Assembly (NCBI RefSeq): GCF_033807715.1
Contig: NC_084599.1
Span: 15,370,625-15,434,624, forward strand
Reading direction: 5' to 3'
Length of the DNA stretch: 64,000 nucleotides
DNA from: Cololabis saira
Lineage: Eukaryota; Chordata; Actinopteri; Beloniformes; Belonidae
Below, one piece after another: positions 37,301 through 46,741 of the stretch. The notes below the pieces were generated by a model, which was not told the origin of the DNA, did not search any database, and was given only the letters and a program-made list of their open reading frames with translations. A program made the position numbers and the translations under genes. The first letter of the stretch is position 1, and each line of letters starts with the position of its first letter.

Positions 37301-40104
37301 ACATAGGTATATACACACATATCCCTCAGTCTCTTTTACTTTGAATTATTATTATTATTATTTTTTTACAAATCTCATTAACTCATATTATTTAACATCA
37401 AATATTGAAAAACCAAATTAGTTTTCAAATTGTACTTTAATTTTGCAGCACAACTATTCAAGATGCCCTCAAATACTATCACATAAGAGTCAGATTTTTT
37501 AAAATTAAAGTTCAAATCATACCTGAATTCACCGTTTTGAGTTTTGTGCTAATTTCTCTTTTTTTAATTCAGGTTACCATAATGTACATGTACTCCACTA
37601 CTGTTTACAGTGTGCAGTACATGTATTTTTCATTATATTTATCTGAAAAGTAGACTTCTTAAAAGTTTATCTGGCTATGCTTTTACATTGAGAATTCTAT
37701 GTTTATGGACTGTGACAGAATAAACTAGTGTCTCAAGCTTTTGTGGCTAACTGTGTTTTGATAGGGCTATTGTTTTTGTTATCGTAACAGTTGCAAAACA
37801 AAAGAAAGTCTATTTCAATAAGTATTTGCGTTTCAGAGAGTCAGACCACACATTTCATCACTCGAAAGCCAAATCAGATAAGAGAGAAGCTGCCTAAAAG
37901 CTTTTTTTAACCTTTGGGAGGAACACAAGCCCTCAGTTGGAAGCCGTTGCACAAAGTAATATCTGTACACCAGCAGACTTCCAGAACATGTCGCTTTCAA
38001 TAAAGTCAAGGATCTGAGTCCGACATCCGTGCCTTAGTCAGTTAGACCGGTTTGGTAGCTGTTTCTGTCAACACATCATTGCTGAACAGGTACCTGAACA
38101 CACCTCGGAGCTCCAACACCGGCCGGTGGGGCCGGTACTAGGTGGAGAAAATTTGCTTGCTCAACAGCAGAACAAGCTGCATTCACAACTCAGACAAGAA
38201 GGTCTTTCCTCTGTTAGTCAAAGCAGATTCTGTAGTAAAAGTTAAGGGTCTCTAAGTGTAGTACGACATCGAAGAGGAAACAAACCCTTCTCTGTTAGTG
38301 TGTGACATGATGACCCAGAAGATTGCAGTGACTCTGGGAGACAGATCCTGCAGACATCCTGCAGCAGGGCTGAAAACAGCTCAGAGGCCTGTGTGTCAAT
38401 CACCCCCATGTGGTGGCGGCGGTCCAGGCCGGACAGGAAGGAACGCAGCTCAATGCCAAACTTCCTGACACCCACACAGACACACAATAGTCTGCCACTG
38501 CCGGGTGACGGCCCCGCGGGACAGAGTGTGACGTGGAACGAAGGCGGTAACGTGCTGCGCTGTTCATCTGAGCTGGAAAAATGCTTTTCTCTTCCTGTGA
38601 TGGGTCAGCAAAATTACTTGGTGGGACTGTGTTGAGCTCAGGGAAAAAACTGTCTGTCACTGCCACTGTTTTCTGTCAAACATGTCCGGGATCAGATCTT
38701 AAAGCTCTTTTAATAACTTGCAAAGAGAAGCAATTCCTTCCAGTTATCAGAGAAAAAAATCTGAATCTATTTTTTTTATTTTAATTCTTTATTTTTTTTG
38801 GAAAGCTGGGTAATTTGAGACATTCTGTTGCCTTTCACCTACTTGATCCTGCATCTATTGATACAAATTCATTGATTTCCTGCTTGCATACAAAAGATCC
38901 GATCCCTGAAAAACCAATCATCTTGCATAAGTGTCACAGCGGTGCTTACAATAACAAGGTGACTTTCACCAAATATGAATGCCTGTCTGTGGCGCTTAAC
39001 ACGTGAGTGAATGTCAGACTGGATAAGAGTCCTCAGCTGCTGCCAAGGAAGAACAAAGTACAAAAACAAAATCAAAATATTGACATCTTTGGATAATATT
39101 GTCAACTCTGGCTTATCAGCTGACTGATATACAGGAAGTTAATACCCACTCTTTTGTGATAAGATAACCATTTCTGTTGATTAAAAAAAAGAATTTCATG
39201 GGATTTCATTGGCTTCATCAATGAAACAATCCATTCTTTTTTATTTTCTTGAAGTCTTGAATAATTAAAACATGCACCATGAGGTCTTTTCAGGGTAAAA
39301 AGCTGATTCTGCAGCCCTAACTCTGTTGGCAGCAGATGACAACACTAACAACCATTTCAGGGGAAATAATGATACTGTTAGAGCTGAAAGCTTCTCCTAT
39401 AGCAATAAGATGTGCAGTAGTAATGTAACGATGAGGCATCCTGCCAAACGCAGAGCCATGTAAAGACACCTTCCCATCTAACGGAGGGGGTAGAGGGGCA
39501 GGGAGGGGGGAACAACCGTTCCTATTATAAACACAGCAGAATGAATATTCTGCTCATCATCACAGCATCTCCATTGGGGCCACCGAGGTTGTGGGTGCAG
39601 CAGCCGCAGCTCTGGAGCCTGATTTATGGTTCCGCGTTAAATCGACGCAGAGCCTTCGACGTAGCCGCGTACCCTACGGCGTAGGCTTTGCGTTAGTGTA
39701 ACGCGGAACCATAAATCAGCCTTAAGACCCTCACAACTTCACGTTTTTTTTTTGTTTTTTTTTTCCAGTTAATATTTATTTTATTTTTTTTAATTATTAT
39801 TATTATTATTATTTTTTTTTTTTATTGAACAGAATTTTTTAAACAAGAAAAACACACTTTACCTTCACAACATGTGATGACATACACGCACATACACGCA
39901 CACACAACACACAGCACTCACTTTATGCAGGGTTTCGGGAGGCAGCTGAGAAGCCTTGAACAGCTCCGCCACTTTGCCGGACGACAGTTTTCCCGAAGCG
40001 TCCACCTGACACAGCCCGTGCAGACCTGAGTAATACATCTGCTCCTGCTCGCTCAGGGAGAGGAAGCTGCCCACAGACGCCGCAGCGCCGGATTCCTGCT
40101 CCAT
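17094..40104 (-). CDS. reps2: REPS2 (RalBP1-associated Eps-homology protein 2), complete, 18 exons
   Basis: This gene encodes an EH-domain adaptor that binds RalBP1 and acts in EGF-receptor endocytosis and Ral signalling (family knowledge). Exons, 5' to 3': 40104-39922, 34474-34351, 33248-33073, 30563-30467, 29714-29611, 29466-29334, 29234-29171, 26971-26806, 26409-26331, 25934-25866, 25502-25454, 25342-25209, 24930-24869, 24749-24660, 20879-20799, 20692-20559, 18861-18756, 17162-17094. All junction phases agree, giving 639 residues; human REPS2 is about 660. EH1 spans about 18-103 and EH2 about 246-335, with a canonical EF loop [12 protein letters not shown] at 298-309. [19 protein letters not shown] follows at about 431-449, then ALPPRP, then [10 protein letters not shown] coiled coil spans 582-636 and the protein ends LRPVTST. 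The ATG at 40104 is the first in frame, has A at -3 and G at +4, and gives the family-like start MEQESG. REPS1 is less likely, given the REPS2-type PPKPIRRK and LRPVT endings and the nhs neighbour. The exon 6 acceptor has a second candidate AG 6 bp inside. Confidence 0.93.
20036..20404. mobile_element. Tc1/mariner-type MITE with long inverted repeats
   Basis: The ends read TACAGGACTGTCTCA and, inverted, the same at 20390-20404. The arms stay complementary for more than 100 bp, including AAAATGTCATACATTCTGGA and TTGCAATATTTCAGTTGATT. A TA dinucleotide sits at each edge, as expected for Tc1/mariner target duplication. Length is about 369 bp and it is non-coding. It lies in reps2 intron 16. Confidence 0.85.
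28916..28988. repeat. (TA)n followed by (CA)n microsatellite
   Basis: Compound dinucleotide repeat inside a reps2 intron: TATATA to about 28959, then ACACAC to about 28987. Confidence 0.95.
29881..30386. mobile_element. TTAA-flanked (piggyBac-like) MITE, copy A
   Basis: TTAA at 29881-29884 and 30383-30386 flanks an element with perfect 15-bp terminal inverted repeats, AGGGGACCTATTATG. TTAA target duplication is characteristic of piggyBac-type transposition. The interior (about 500 bp) is non-coding. It sits in reps2 intron 4. The same TIR is familiar to me as very common in teleosts. Confidence 0.88.
30738..31510. mobile_element. hAT-type MITE carrying a large tetranucleotide tract
   Basis: The element at 30746-31502 begins TAGGGATGGGTGATATTT and ends with the imperfect inverse ACCGCCCATCCCTA. 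It is flanked by a perfect 8-bp duplication ATCGTGAC (30738-30745 and 31503-31510), the hAT hallmark. The interior is dominated by (GGAA)n and then interrupted (GAAA)n repeats (about 30867-31380). It lies in reps2 intron 3. Confidence 0.9.
30867..31380. repeat. (GGAA)n / (GAAA)n microsatellite-minisatellite
   Basis: Pure GGAA repeats to about 30930 are followed by GAAA arrays broken by AATGAGCCTGAAAG and AATGAGGCAGAAAG units of roughly 38-45 bp. The tract is purine-only on the plus strand over about 500 bp. Long Lys/Glu/Arg or Phe/Leu/Ser open frames across it are artefacts. Confidence 0.95.
33285..33932. mobile_element. hAT-type MITE with perfect 8-bp target duplication
   Basis: The element at 33293-33924 begins TAGGGCTGGGCGATAT and ends ATATCGCCCAGCCCTA, a perfect 16-bp inverted repeat. 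It is flanked by CCTTGACA on both sides (33285-33292, 33925-33932). It is 632 bp and non-coding. It lies in reps2 intron 2, just upstream of exon 3. Confidence 0.92.
34815..35222. mobile_element. Probable degenerate hAT-like MITE
   Basis: The left end TAGAGTTGCACAATAC and the right end GTCCTGCACAACTTTA are imperfect inverses. The interior has the same AT-rich, ATATCG/AATATTG-rich look as the neighbouring hAT MITEs. No clean target duplication was found. It lies in reps2 intron 1. Confidence 0.5.
35945..36595 (-). mobile_element. Probable solo LTR, same strand as reps2
   Basis: On the minus strand a TATA box (TATAAAAG at 36326-36319) is preceded by a GC-rich segment with a G15 run on the plus strand (36349-36363). 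It is followed about 310 bp later by AATAAA (36010-36005), the order found in a retroviral-type LTR. A short direct duplication (GTTTGCTAGGAT at about 36058 and 36125) lies in the downstream half. No gag, pol or env is attached and exact TG/CA ends were not fixed. It sits within reps2 intron 1. Confidence 0.5.
39616..39724. mobile_element. Small palindromic MITE, copy 2
   Basis: The near-palindrome begins CCTGATTTATGGTTCCGCG and ends CGCGGAACCATAAATCAG, with inner arms GACGCAGAGCC and GGCTTTGCGTT. It is the same family as the element at 6312-6429. It sits in reps2 intron 1, about 200 bp from exon 1. Confidence 0.82.
39922..40104 (-). CDS. reps2: reps2 exon 1: start and first half of EH domain 1
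   Basis: Sixty-one codons, phase 0, ending at the donor GTGAGT. The product runs from [20 protein letters not shown] through the first EF-like helix pair ([20 protein letters not shown]). Exon 2 at 34474-34351 completes EH1 with [19 protein letters not shown] and [15 protein letters not shown]1 lacks a full calcium-binding loop, as is usual for the first EH domain in this family. The frame stays open 5' of the ATG without another ATG, which supports this start. The exon lies in a CpG-rich patch. Confidence 0.9.
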
Positions 40105-40345
40105 TCTCGGCGCTGACGCATGGAGGACCCCGTGGAGAAGCTGCTGCGACCGCAACAGATCAATACATCCTGCTCCGGGAGCCGGCTCCTCTGTCGGCTC
40201 GTGGGAGGAAAGGGGTTGTTTTGACGGGGAAGGTATCACCTCCTCCTACCAGAGAGATCCCTGCAGAAGGCAGTCCGCCCGCCCGGCTCTGCCGTGTCCA
40301 CTCCTACCGCCTATTGTGGCTGGTTGTAGCAGTACCGCGCTGCGC
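40105..40345 (-). promoter_or_regulatory. reps2 5' UTR and CpG-rich promoter region
   Basis: GC-rich, CpG-containing sequence surrounds and precedes the start codon (CCGCCCGCCCGGCTCTGCCG on the plus strand at about 40276-40295). It gives way to AT-rich DNA by about 40400. The divergently oriented neighbour cltrn starts 6.6 kb away, so a shared promoter is unlikely. Confidence 0.45.
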
Positions 40346-40537
40346 CTGCTGGGGGCAGCAGATCGCAGGGAGAGACTCAATCAGTCCCCGCTTTGTTTTC
40401 CTCCACGCAATTAAACAATACACGTTTATATGATTTTGTTTACAGAGCTGTTACAGTGCAGTTGTTAAAAGTCACTCTATAGTTTGTTGCGCTGTATTTT
40501 TCCACAACTGCACAGTGTAAAACACGCGATTCAATAT

Positions 40538-41150
40538 GTAAAGATTAGTGGTGGGGAAAGAAATTGATATTGCAATATATTGTTGCGCTCTCTGTCGCAA
40601 TAAATAATCGATAAACTGACGGCAAATATTTATATTTTACTACAACACACATAATGGATTTAGGCGGTTGTCATCGCACTATTGTTCATGCACTTCAATT
40701 TGTCCAGCTGTACAGTGTTTACATTTACAAGCCTAGGAGGCAGTCAGGTACTATGCAAAATTAAGTTGCTTACTGACTTTTCAGTATTAGAAACAAAGCA
40801 GTGCACTGTCCTGGTTTATATAAAACATGTTATTAATGTTCATGCACTTTAATTTGTCCAGCTGTACAGTGTTTACATTTACAAGACTAGGAGGCAGTGA
40901 GGCTCTATACAAATGCACTTTCTTTGTACATTGTAGGAAGTTTTGGCATTGAATAAATGCATAACTACAGACGTTTTCCTTTTTGTGGGGATTTTTTCTT
41001 TTTCAGTCACATATATCGTTGGATGACATTTTTTACAATATATTGAATATCGTAGATATCGTGTATCGTGATATTATCATTATCGTGGGCCACATATCGC
41101 CACAGTATTGAATCGTGAGTTACCCGTTTCGTCCCACCCCTAGTAAAGAC
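40538..41150. mobile_element. hAT-type MITE, third copy of the TAGGG group
   Basis: The element at 40546-41142 begins TAGTGGTGGGG and ends GTCCCACCCCTA. It is flanked by GTAAAGAT and GTAAAGAC (7 of 8 bases), consistent with an old hAT insertion. The interior holds a direct repeat: about 40684-40756 and about 40838-40910 share TGTCCAGCTGTACAGTGTTT and ACATTTACAAG. It lies between reps2 and cltrn. Confidence 0.8.
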
Positions 41151-42225
41151 GCAAATCAAAATGTTAAATGGTATAGGGATAAACCACACTTAACTGTTTC
41201 CTCCCAGTTAACAATAGTTTGTTAAAAAGACTCTGAATTCACTTAAAAAAGGAACTTCAGGTTAAAAGAAAAAATCTAACTTTAACACAAATGCTAATAC
41301 TATACATAGGTGGAGCAATAGGCCATTTGAACTTCAGAGTAAAAATGGGAAAAAATATTCAATTTACTTAAAAAAATGGAAAAGAAAACAAAGTTGAAAT
41401 TGAATTGTTAAAAACATTTTACTATAAAGAAATATGTTTCCCTCTACTTAAAACGTTATCTCAGATTCCTCAGACAGCACTGCAACAAGATCCATCATTC
41501 ATCACAATATGCTACAGTATAACCACATGGGGAAGGAGAAATCCCTGCCACGCACTACAATACTTTACAAAACTTTATTCTGTATAATAGAAGCTTTATG
41601 TTAACTTTGTTGCCTGTGGGCTCAGAGGCATCTGAGAAGGAACATCACACAGTAAAAATGTGTATTGTGGTTAGAAGAATTAATATTTCAGATTGTTTTT
41701 AACAAATGGACATGGCATGCTCTGAACCCAAAGATGAAATGGACTATCCAGAATGTTATCAATCATAAGTTCCTCAGACAGGTTCAGTCATGTATGGGAT
41801 GTATCAGTGCCTCTGTGATGGCAGCAGTAACACAGATTTCAGATCAACATTCATTGCCGTCTATAGGCAACATCTATGGCTCATCGACAACAGTAAACCT
41901 CCAACCACTATATAAGATCAGATATGGGACCCATCTCTTGGGTCCAGGCTTTTGCATCCCAGGGATCTACTCACCAGCTCTCATGAAAATCAGAGTTCTT
42001 GTCTCCTCCTATCCCGCTTCAGCTCACACACCTGGTCTCCACATAGTTTTTTTATGTGAGTCTGATGATTGTCAAGTCTTGTTGAACAGATGTGGTCTTC
42101 ATTTAGAGATCTGCTGCCTCCCCCCATGTCCACAGGGATTTTTTCCCCCTCTCTCACGGTTGGTGGACTGAAGGTCTAGATGTTAGACTCATTACTGTCT
42201 AAACCTGCCGAGGCCTTGGCATTGA
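41150..42225. other. Unassigned spacer
   Basis: AT-rich DNA with no exon recognised. A 168-codon open frame at 41665-42171 has no known motif and runs into the LINE fragment that follows, so it is probably transposon-derived or chance. Confidence 0.35.
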
Positions 42226-42229
42226 GTTA

Positions 42230-42890
42230 GCTGTTTCTCGGGTGAGTAGCCTGCCACACCACTCTAACCACTTTCCACTGAGCTCCCCTGGCTACCGCTC
42301 CTCATCACATATAAGCCGCTACTGTTTGCCTACAATGTCATGACTGGATCTGCACCTGCTTATTTAAAAGTTCTCATTAAGTCTTACGCTGGTTTTGGAC
42401 AGCTGTTTCCCTCCAAAAAGGATGCCTGGGAGAACTGCCCCCTCGCACACAGCTATTCAGACAATTTTTATTTGTTTCCCAATGGTGGAATGACCGACCA
42501 TTACTGCCATAGTAGGGGCGTCTCCCTATACTTTTAAGAGCTTTTTGAAAATAGAGAGAGACGCCTCCTCTGAGAATACCTCCTCCACTAAAACACCTAC
42601 ACGGGCATCACTCCAAACAGTTCTACTCTACTTCCTTCTGCTTCTGCTTCCTTCTACCAGCTTCTCCAGTTATTCCTCACTTGCACCTGTACAGATTTGC
42701 TTTTTTTTTTTTTTTTTACTCTCTGTTCCCATCTCTTTGACTTACTGTCACTACACATACGCTTAACACTCATGCTGCCAGTCAGTATAACCTTTAATGT
42801 TTCTTACTCACGGTTCCTCTATGATGTAGCCTGTGTATCCTGATCCTGTTAGTCGCCTTGGATAAAATTACTAAATGACTAAGCTTTCCT
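42230..42890 (+). pseudogene. LINE (L2-like) 3' fragment
   Basis: Broken plus-strand frames read LPWLPLLITYKPLLFAYNVM and SAPAYLKVLIKSY. These resemble the LHWLPV...ITFK...GPxYL part of the C-terminal region of L2/CR1-type reverse transcriptases in fish. The end GGATAAAATTACTAAATG (about 42860-42877) matches the familiar GGATAAAAGCGTCTGCTAAATG tail shared by teleost LINEs and SINEs. Stops are frequent. Confidence 0.65.
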
Positions 42891-43184
42891 ATTTCTCCAA
42901 GGCTGTCAGTGCCTGAGAAGGACCACCATGATTAATCCAGGTTTCCCCACTGTTTACTTGGGTTCACCTCTTTGTTCACCTGCGGAGCGGGGAGTGAATG
43001 GCCCTCTCCATGCAACAGAAATCCCGTTTCATTCTAACAAGTCCCCTTAAAGTGCTTCTGTGGGCTCCACACACCAACACAACTTTCCAAAGTTTCAAGA
43101 ACAGCTTTGAATGTGCCTCTGTTCTGAAATGACCACAGCAGTCTGTCATGGAGGTGAAATCTTCGGATGTGAGAACTTGGGTCC

Positions 43185-43532
43185 TTAAAGGAGCTTGAGG
43201 CCGGATTGTGGCAGGATTTATGAAAAAAATCCATATACATTTTAAGTTTTCTAGTAATAATGTCAGATGAAGCGTTCCAAACCCAAAAGAATGTTTCCTC
43301 TAGTGTATCTCTCCTTTGCCTTGAACAGGCTGTGTGCTGCAAAATGTGCTGCAATTCGGTCCCGAATTTCCCGCGCTGGGCTGAGGATGTGACGTCACAT
43401 GACGCTGCATGTGCGTTCTCCCCGTTCTCCCGTGCCGGCTTCACTGTTGGCTGCAGTACCCCCAATGGCCGTCGTGGTGAAGGGTGGCGCTAGAGAGGCT
43501 CATTTCTTAAAAGGAGCCTCAAGCTCCTTTAA
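43185..43532. mobile_element. TTAA-flanked (piggyBac-like) MITE, copy B
   Basis: TTAA at 43185-43188 and 43529-43532 flanks a 340-bp element with perfect 13-bp inverted repeats AGGAGCTTGAGGC / GCCTCAAGCTCCT. The interior is non-coding. The TIR differs from that of the element at 29881, so this is a separate family using the same target rule. Confidence 0.85.
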
Positions 43533-43839
43533 GTACATTGGGTTGCATAACCCAAGCTTAAAGAATCTAAACTCAGATTCCCACCATGTCCCACCTGCAC
43601 CTAAACCCCGTCTTCCCATCAGCCTCTGGTCTTCTGCACGAGTTTCCCGTCCCCTCATGTCCCTGCTTCAACTTCTTCCTGGGCTTTGTGATTGAGATTC
43701 CTCCTTCAAAAGGTAAGAAGTCCATGTGTATCTTGTGGTATAGCTCTTCGACGATGGTTGGCTTTGTTTGCTGGCTTAAACTCTAATCTGTCAAAGACAT
43801 GGCAGAGGTTGTGTTTCCCATGTGTTCAGACTGCACAGA

Positions 43840-44330
43840 CATCTGAAGATGTGGCATTGGATTGGGGACTTCAGTTCATCTCCCAGGTCTGGAGAGTGTT
43901 GGAGGCCACCGTCGGGTTATCATCAGGGTACCCCCCTCAATCTAACAGCCACACATCCGCTGAACTTGGAATTCCACAATCCCAGACCATCATAACCCCA
44001 CGTCAGTGTGTTCCTCTATTTATTGATCCCATTACCGTGTCAAAAGTGAATAATCCTGAGGCTTTGAGACTCAAACTTCCAAGGTTGATTAGTATTCATC
44101 CCACCTTCCACATCAGTGACACCAAGCCTCTACTAAAGTCCCCTGGTCCAATCCAAAACACTCTCACTACACTGTGAACACAGTGAGGCCACTTCTGGAG
44201 TCCAGGGATACAGCACCAGGACACCATTATCAGGTGGACTGGGAAAGAAACAGTCACTGGAGATATCAGGGGTCTCAACCAACAAACGTTTTGAGAGCGA
44301 GCTCATTTAAAAACTGTAGCTGAGGAACCT
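43840..44330 (+). pseudogene. Ty3/gypsy pol relic: integrase end and chromodomain
   Basis: Plus-strand frames read DWGLQFISQVWR and SSGYPPQSN, resembling the integrase DRGPQF(I/V)S...SSGYHPQTNG block. They then read LRLKLPRLISIHPTFHIS (typical of the strand before the chromodomain), and in another frame VRPLLESRD and HYQVDWE, typical of a chromodomain. Stops and at least one frameshift make it dead. It is a truncated copy of an endogenous LTR retrotransposon. Confidence 0.7.
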
Positions 44331-44389
44331 GAGTCATCAGAAGCTGGCCTGGGGCTGGTGCTGGTTATGTATAACTCCAGGGGTTGGTT

Positions 44390-44790
44390 TTTGTACTTTG
44401 TATTGTGTTTTAAATTACTTCCTGTTTTATTTTGGTACTCTTCTCTCATTTCAGGTCACTGCCCTTTCTAGTCTTTGTCTATATTCCCATCATGACTGAC
44501 TACTGCCCACCTCTAATGTTTTGCACGTCTGTATCCGTCTCTCCTGTGTGCATATCTGCTCCCCTCTTTCCCTCATGTGCAGCATCGTCTTGTATTTTTG
44601 TATCGGCATTGCTACTGTTTCCCTTCTATTCATCCTTGAGAGCATTTGACCCTGTTCTGTTTTCTGATCATTGATTCTGCTTTGCATTTCAGCCTTCTGC
44701 TGCCTGTAGACTTTGAATAATTGGAAAACAGTTTGCACTTTTTGCAAGAATAAAACCAATGTATCGAGGCTCCTTTATCTTTTCTGGGTG
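44390..44790 (+). repeat. Possible LTR remnant downstream of the gypsy relic
   Basis: T/C-rich sequence follows the pol relic, with AATAAAACC near 44751-44759. This is the order expected of a 3' LTR. No matching 5' LTR is present and the boundaries are uncertain. Confidence 0.35.
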
Positions 44791-44893
44791 CCTTTGATAA
44801 CAGAGACATAGCTGAGGAGGAAACAAGAACAAGTACTGGACCGGTCTGTCTGCAGTCCTGACTCGTCCTCAACAGAGAACGTGTGGAGGATTA

Positions 44894-45035
<142 letters not shown>

Positions 45036-45319
45036 ACAATGACCCATAACTGTTGCAAAAGTTAAGACATGTTTACAGGAAGTTTGGAATAAAATAGCTC
45101 CTGAAATGTTGCGTTGCCTGGTATCTCAGTGACACAGCCTCTAAATGTGGTGAGAAAGAACGTCAAAGACATTTCAAAGAAGTTCAAGCTTTTCTGTCTC
45201 ATATGACCGGCGAAATGTCACGGACATGCAATGGAAAAATACCTGAGTATTACAATGAGAATACCATGTCTACCTCATACTGCTGCACCTTTCACTTTTT
45301 TATTTTTTTTAATATATGT

Positions 45320-45440
45320 TAATAGGGGCTGTCATTTGTCTATTTACTGTACAGTGAGCGAAAATAACCGAGTCAAATTGCCTGTCTTGTTTGACCTGAC
45401 TCGGCCAAATAAACATGATTCTGATTCTGATTCTGATAAG
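45320..45440 (+). repeat. LINE/SINE 3' tail with GATTCT repeats
   Basis: CTGTACAGTGAGCGAAAATA leads to CGGCCAAATAAACATGATTC and then a short GATTCT repeat. This is a common teleost non-LTR element 3' end with its characteristic hexamer tail. No coding part is left. Confidence 0.5.
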
Positions 45441-46741
45441 TTGATGAAAAAAATCCTTCAACATTTTCATATTGTTTGTATTAATGAATCCCCACAAGTT
45501 AGGCCTGTATAAACTAAGACCAGACTTGGCACAATAACGTAAAATCAGTGTAGCTGGTAAACTGCAGGTATTTGCCATTGATGGTTAACTGACTGTAATT
45601 TGCTCATTGGTATATTTCTGATAGAAAACCACTCTACTCTATGTGTGGGGTAAGTTCTGTAGGAGTCACTCACCCATATAACCTGAAGTTTACCATGAAA
45701 TTGTGGTGAAACGTCTTCATTTGGACAGGAGAGCAAAGAGCAGTTTTGTACTGCATCTGAGTGGCTCAATCATGTTTATATAGTAATATAAATGTCATTG
45801 GTTTGTCATCGGGAGTGCTGTCCATTTTATGGAAAGACACTTATGAGATTTTACGGGAGCAAAATATATTTTATGGCATGACAAGGGCACAGTTTAGTGA
45901 TGGCCCACGGTTTGGATTTTAAACTGGAGACACACCCTGCTATCAGTGAAATCACATTTCTAAGCAAAATTGCTGAATGTCCTTGGGTTAACCTGGTTTC
46001 TCATAAATAGCTGTCAAGCATTTTTCAGTACATGGTGGTTGAACAATTAACCAGAAAGCTGTCAAAGTAAAATGGATGATTAACTTCAAATACAGTATAC
46101 TGACTGCCTCGTGTGAAATACCTCGGTGAGTCTCAGAGACTTTCCTCTGTCTCTGGAGGGTTTTTCAGAGCTGTTCTGTCAGAGAACATGCTGATCCCAC
46201 TGGAATCTGGGAGGTTTCATGATGGAACCACATCAAAAATCCAGGTTACGTCTGAGGAATAAAAAAGGCAACATGTAAGAACAGTAAGACTTGTTCTACA
46301 ACTGGAAAAAAGGCTTCATGTTACATTTATTAAAGCTGGGATGTTGTTATCCGTGGACCAAACCGGGTTTAGAAAAGGCCCTGGAAATGGGTTGAAACAT
46401 AACATTAAAGTTTCCATGCTTCTGGGTCACACACGCAGCACCGTGCTCAGTAAACCGAGAGTGTTTTTTTCCTCTGGGAGGTCAGCTTTTCTCATATTAG
46501 GAAGCTTGAACAAACACGCGCAGTCTGACTGCAGGACCCACTTCACAGTATCCATGTAGGACGGTGCAGTGATTGCCATCTCTCTTAAAGAGGAAGAACA
46601 AAAACAGGTGTGTCCTGGATTAAACATTAAACCCAAACCTTTTTTCAATGAAGTTATCTGTTGACCTCCTCAAATCACTCGACTCTGTTTCAACTGCGCT
46701 TTGGCAACATTGGTTTAATTTGCTTCTTGTTGACAGGGGAA

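Noticed and set aside
40105..40239. N-terminal extension of reps2 exon 1 upstream of the ATG at 40104
   Set aside because: The frame is open for 45 codons but has no ATG; MEQESG resembles the family start and has a good Kozak context.
41665..42171. 168-codon plus-strand open frame upstream of the LINE fragment
   Set aside because: No recognisable domain; probably part of transposon-derived sequence or chance. Kept as unassigned spacer.
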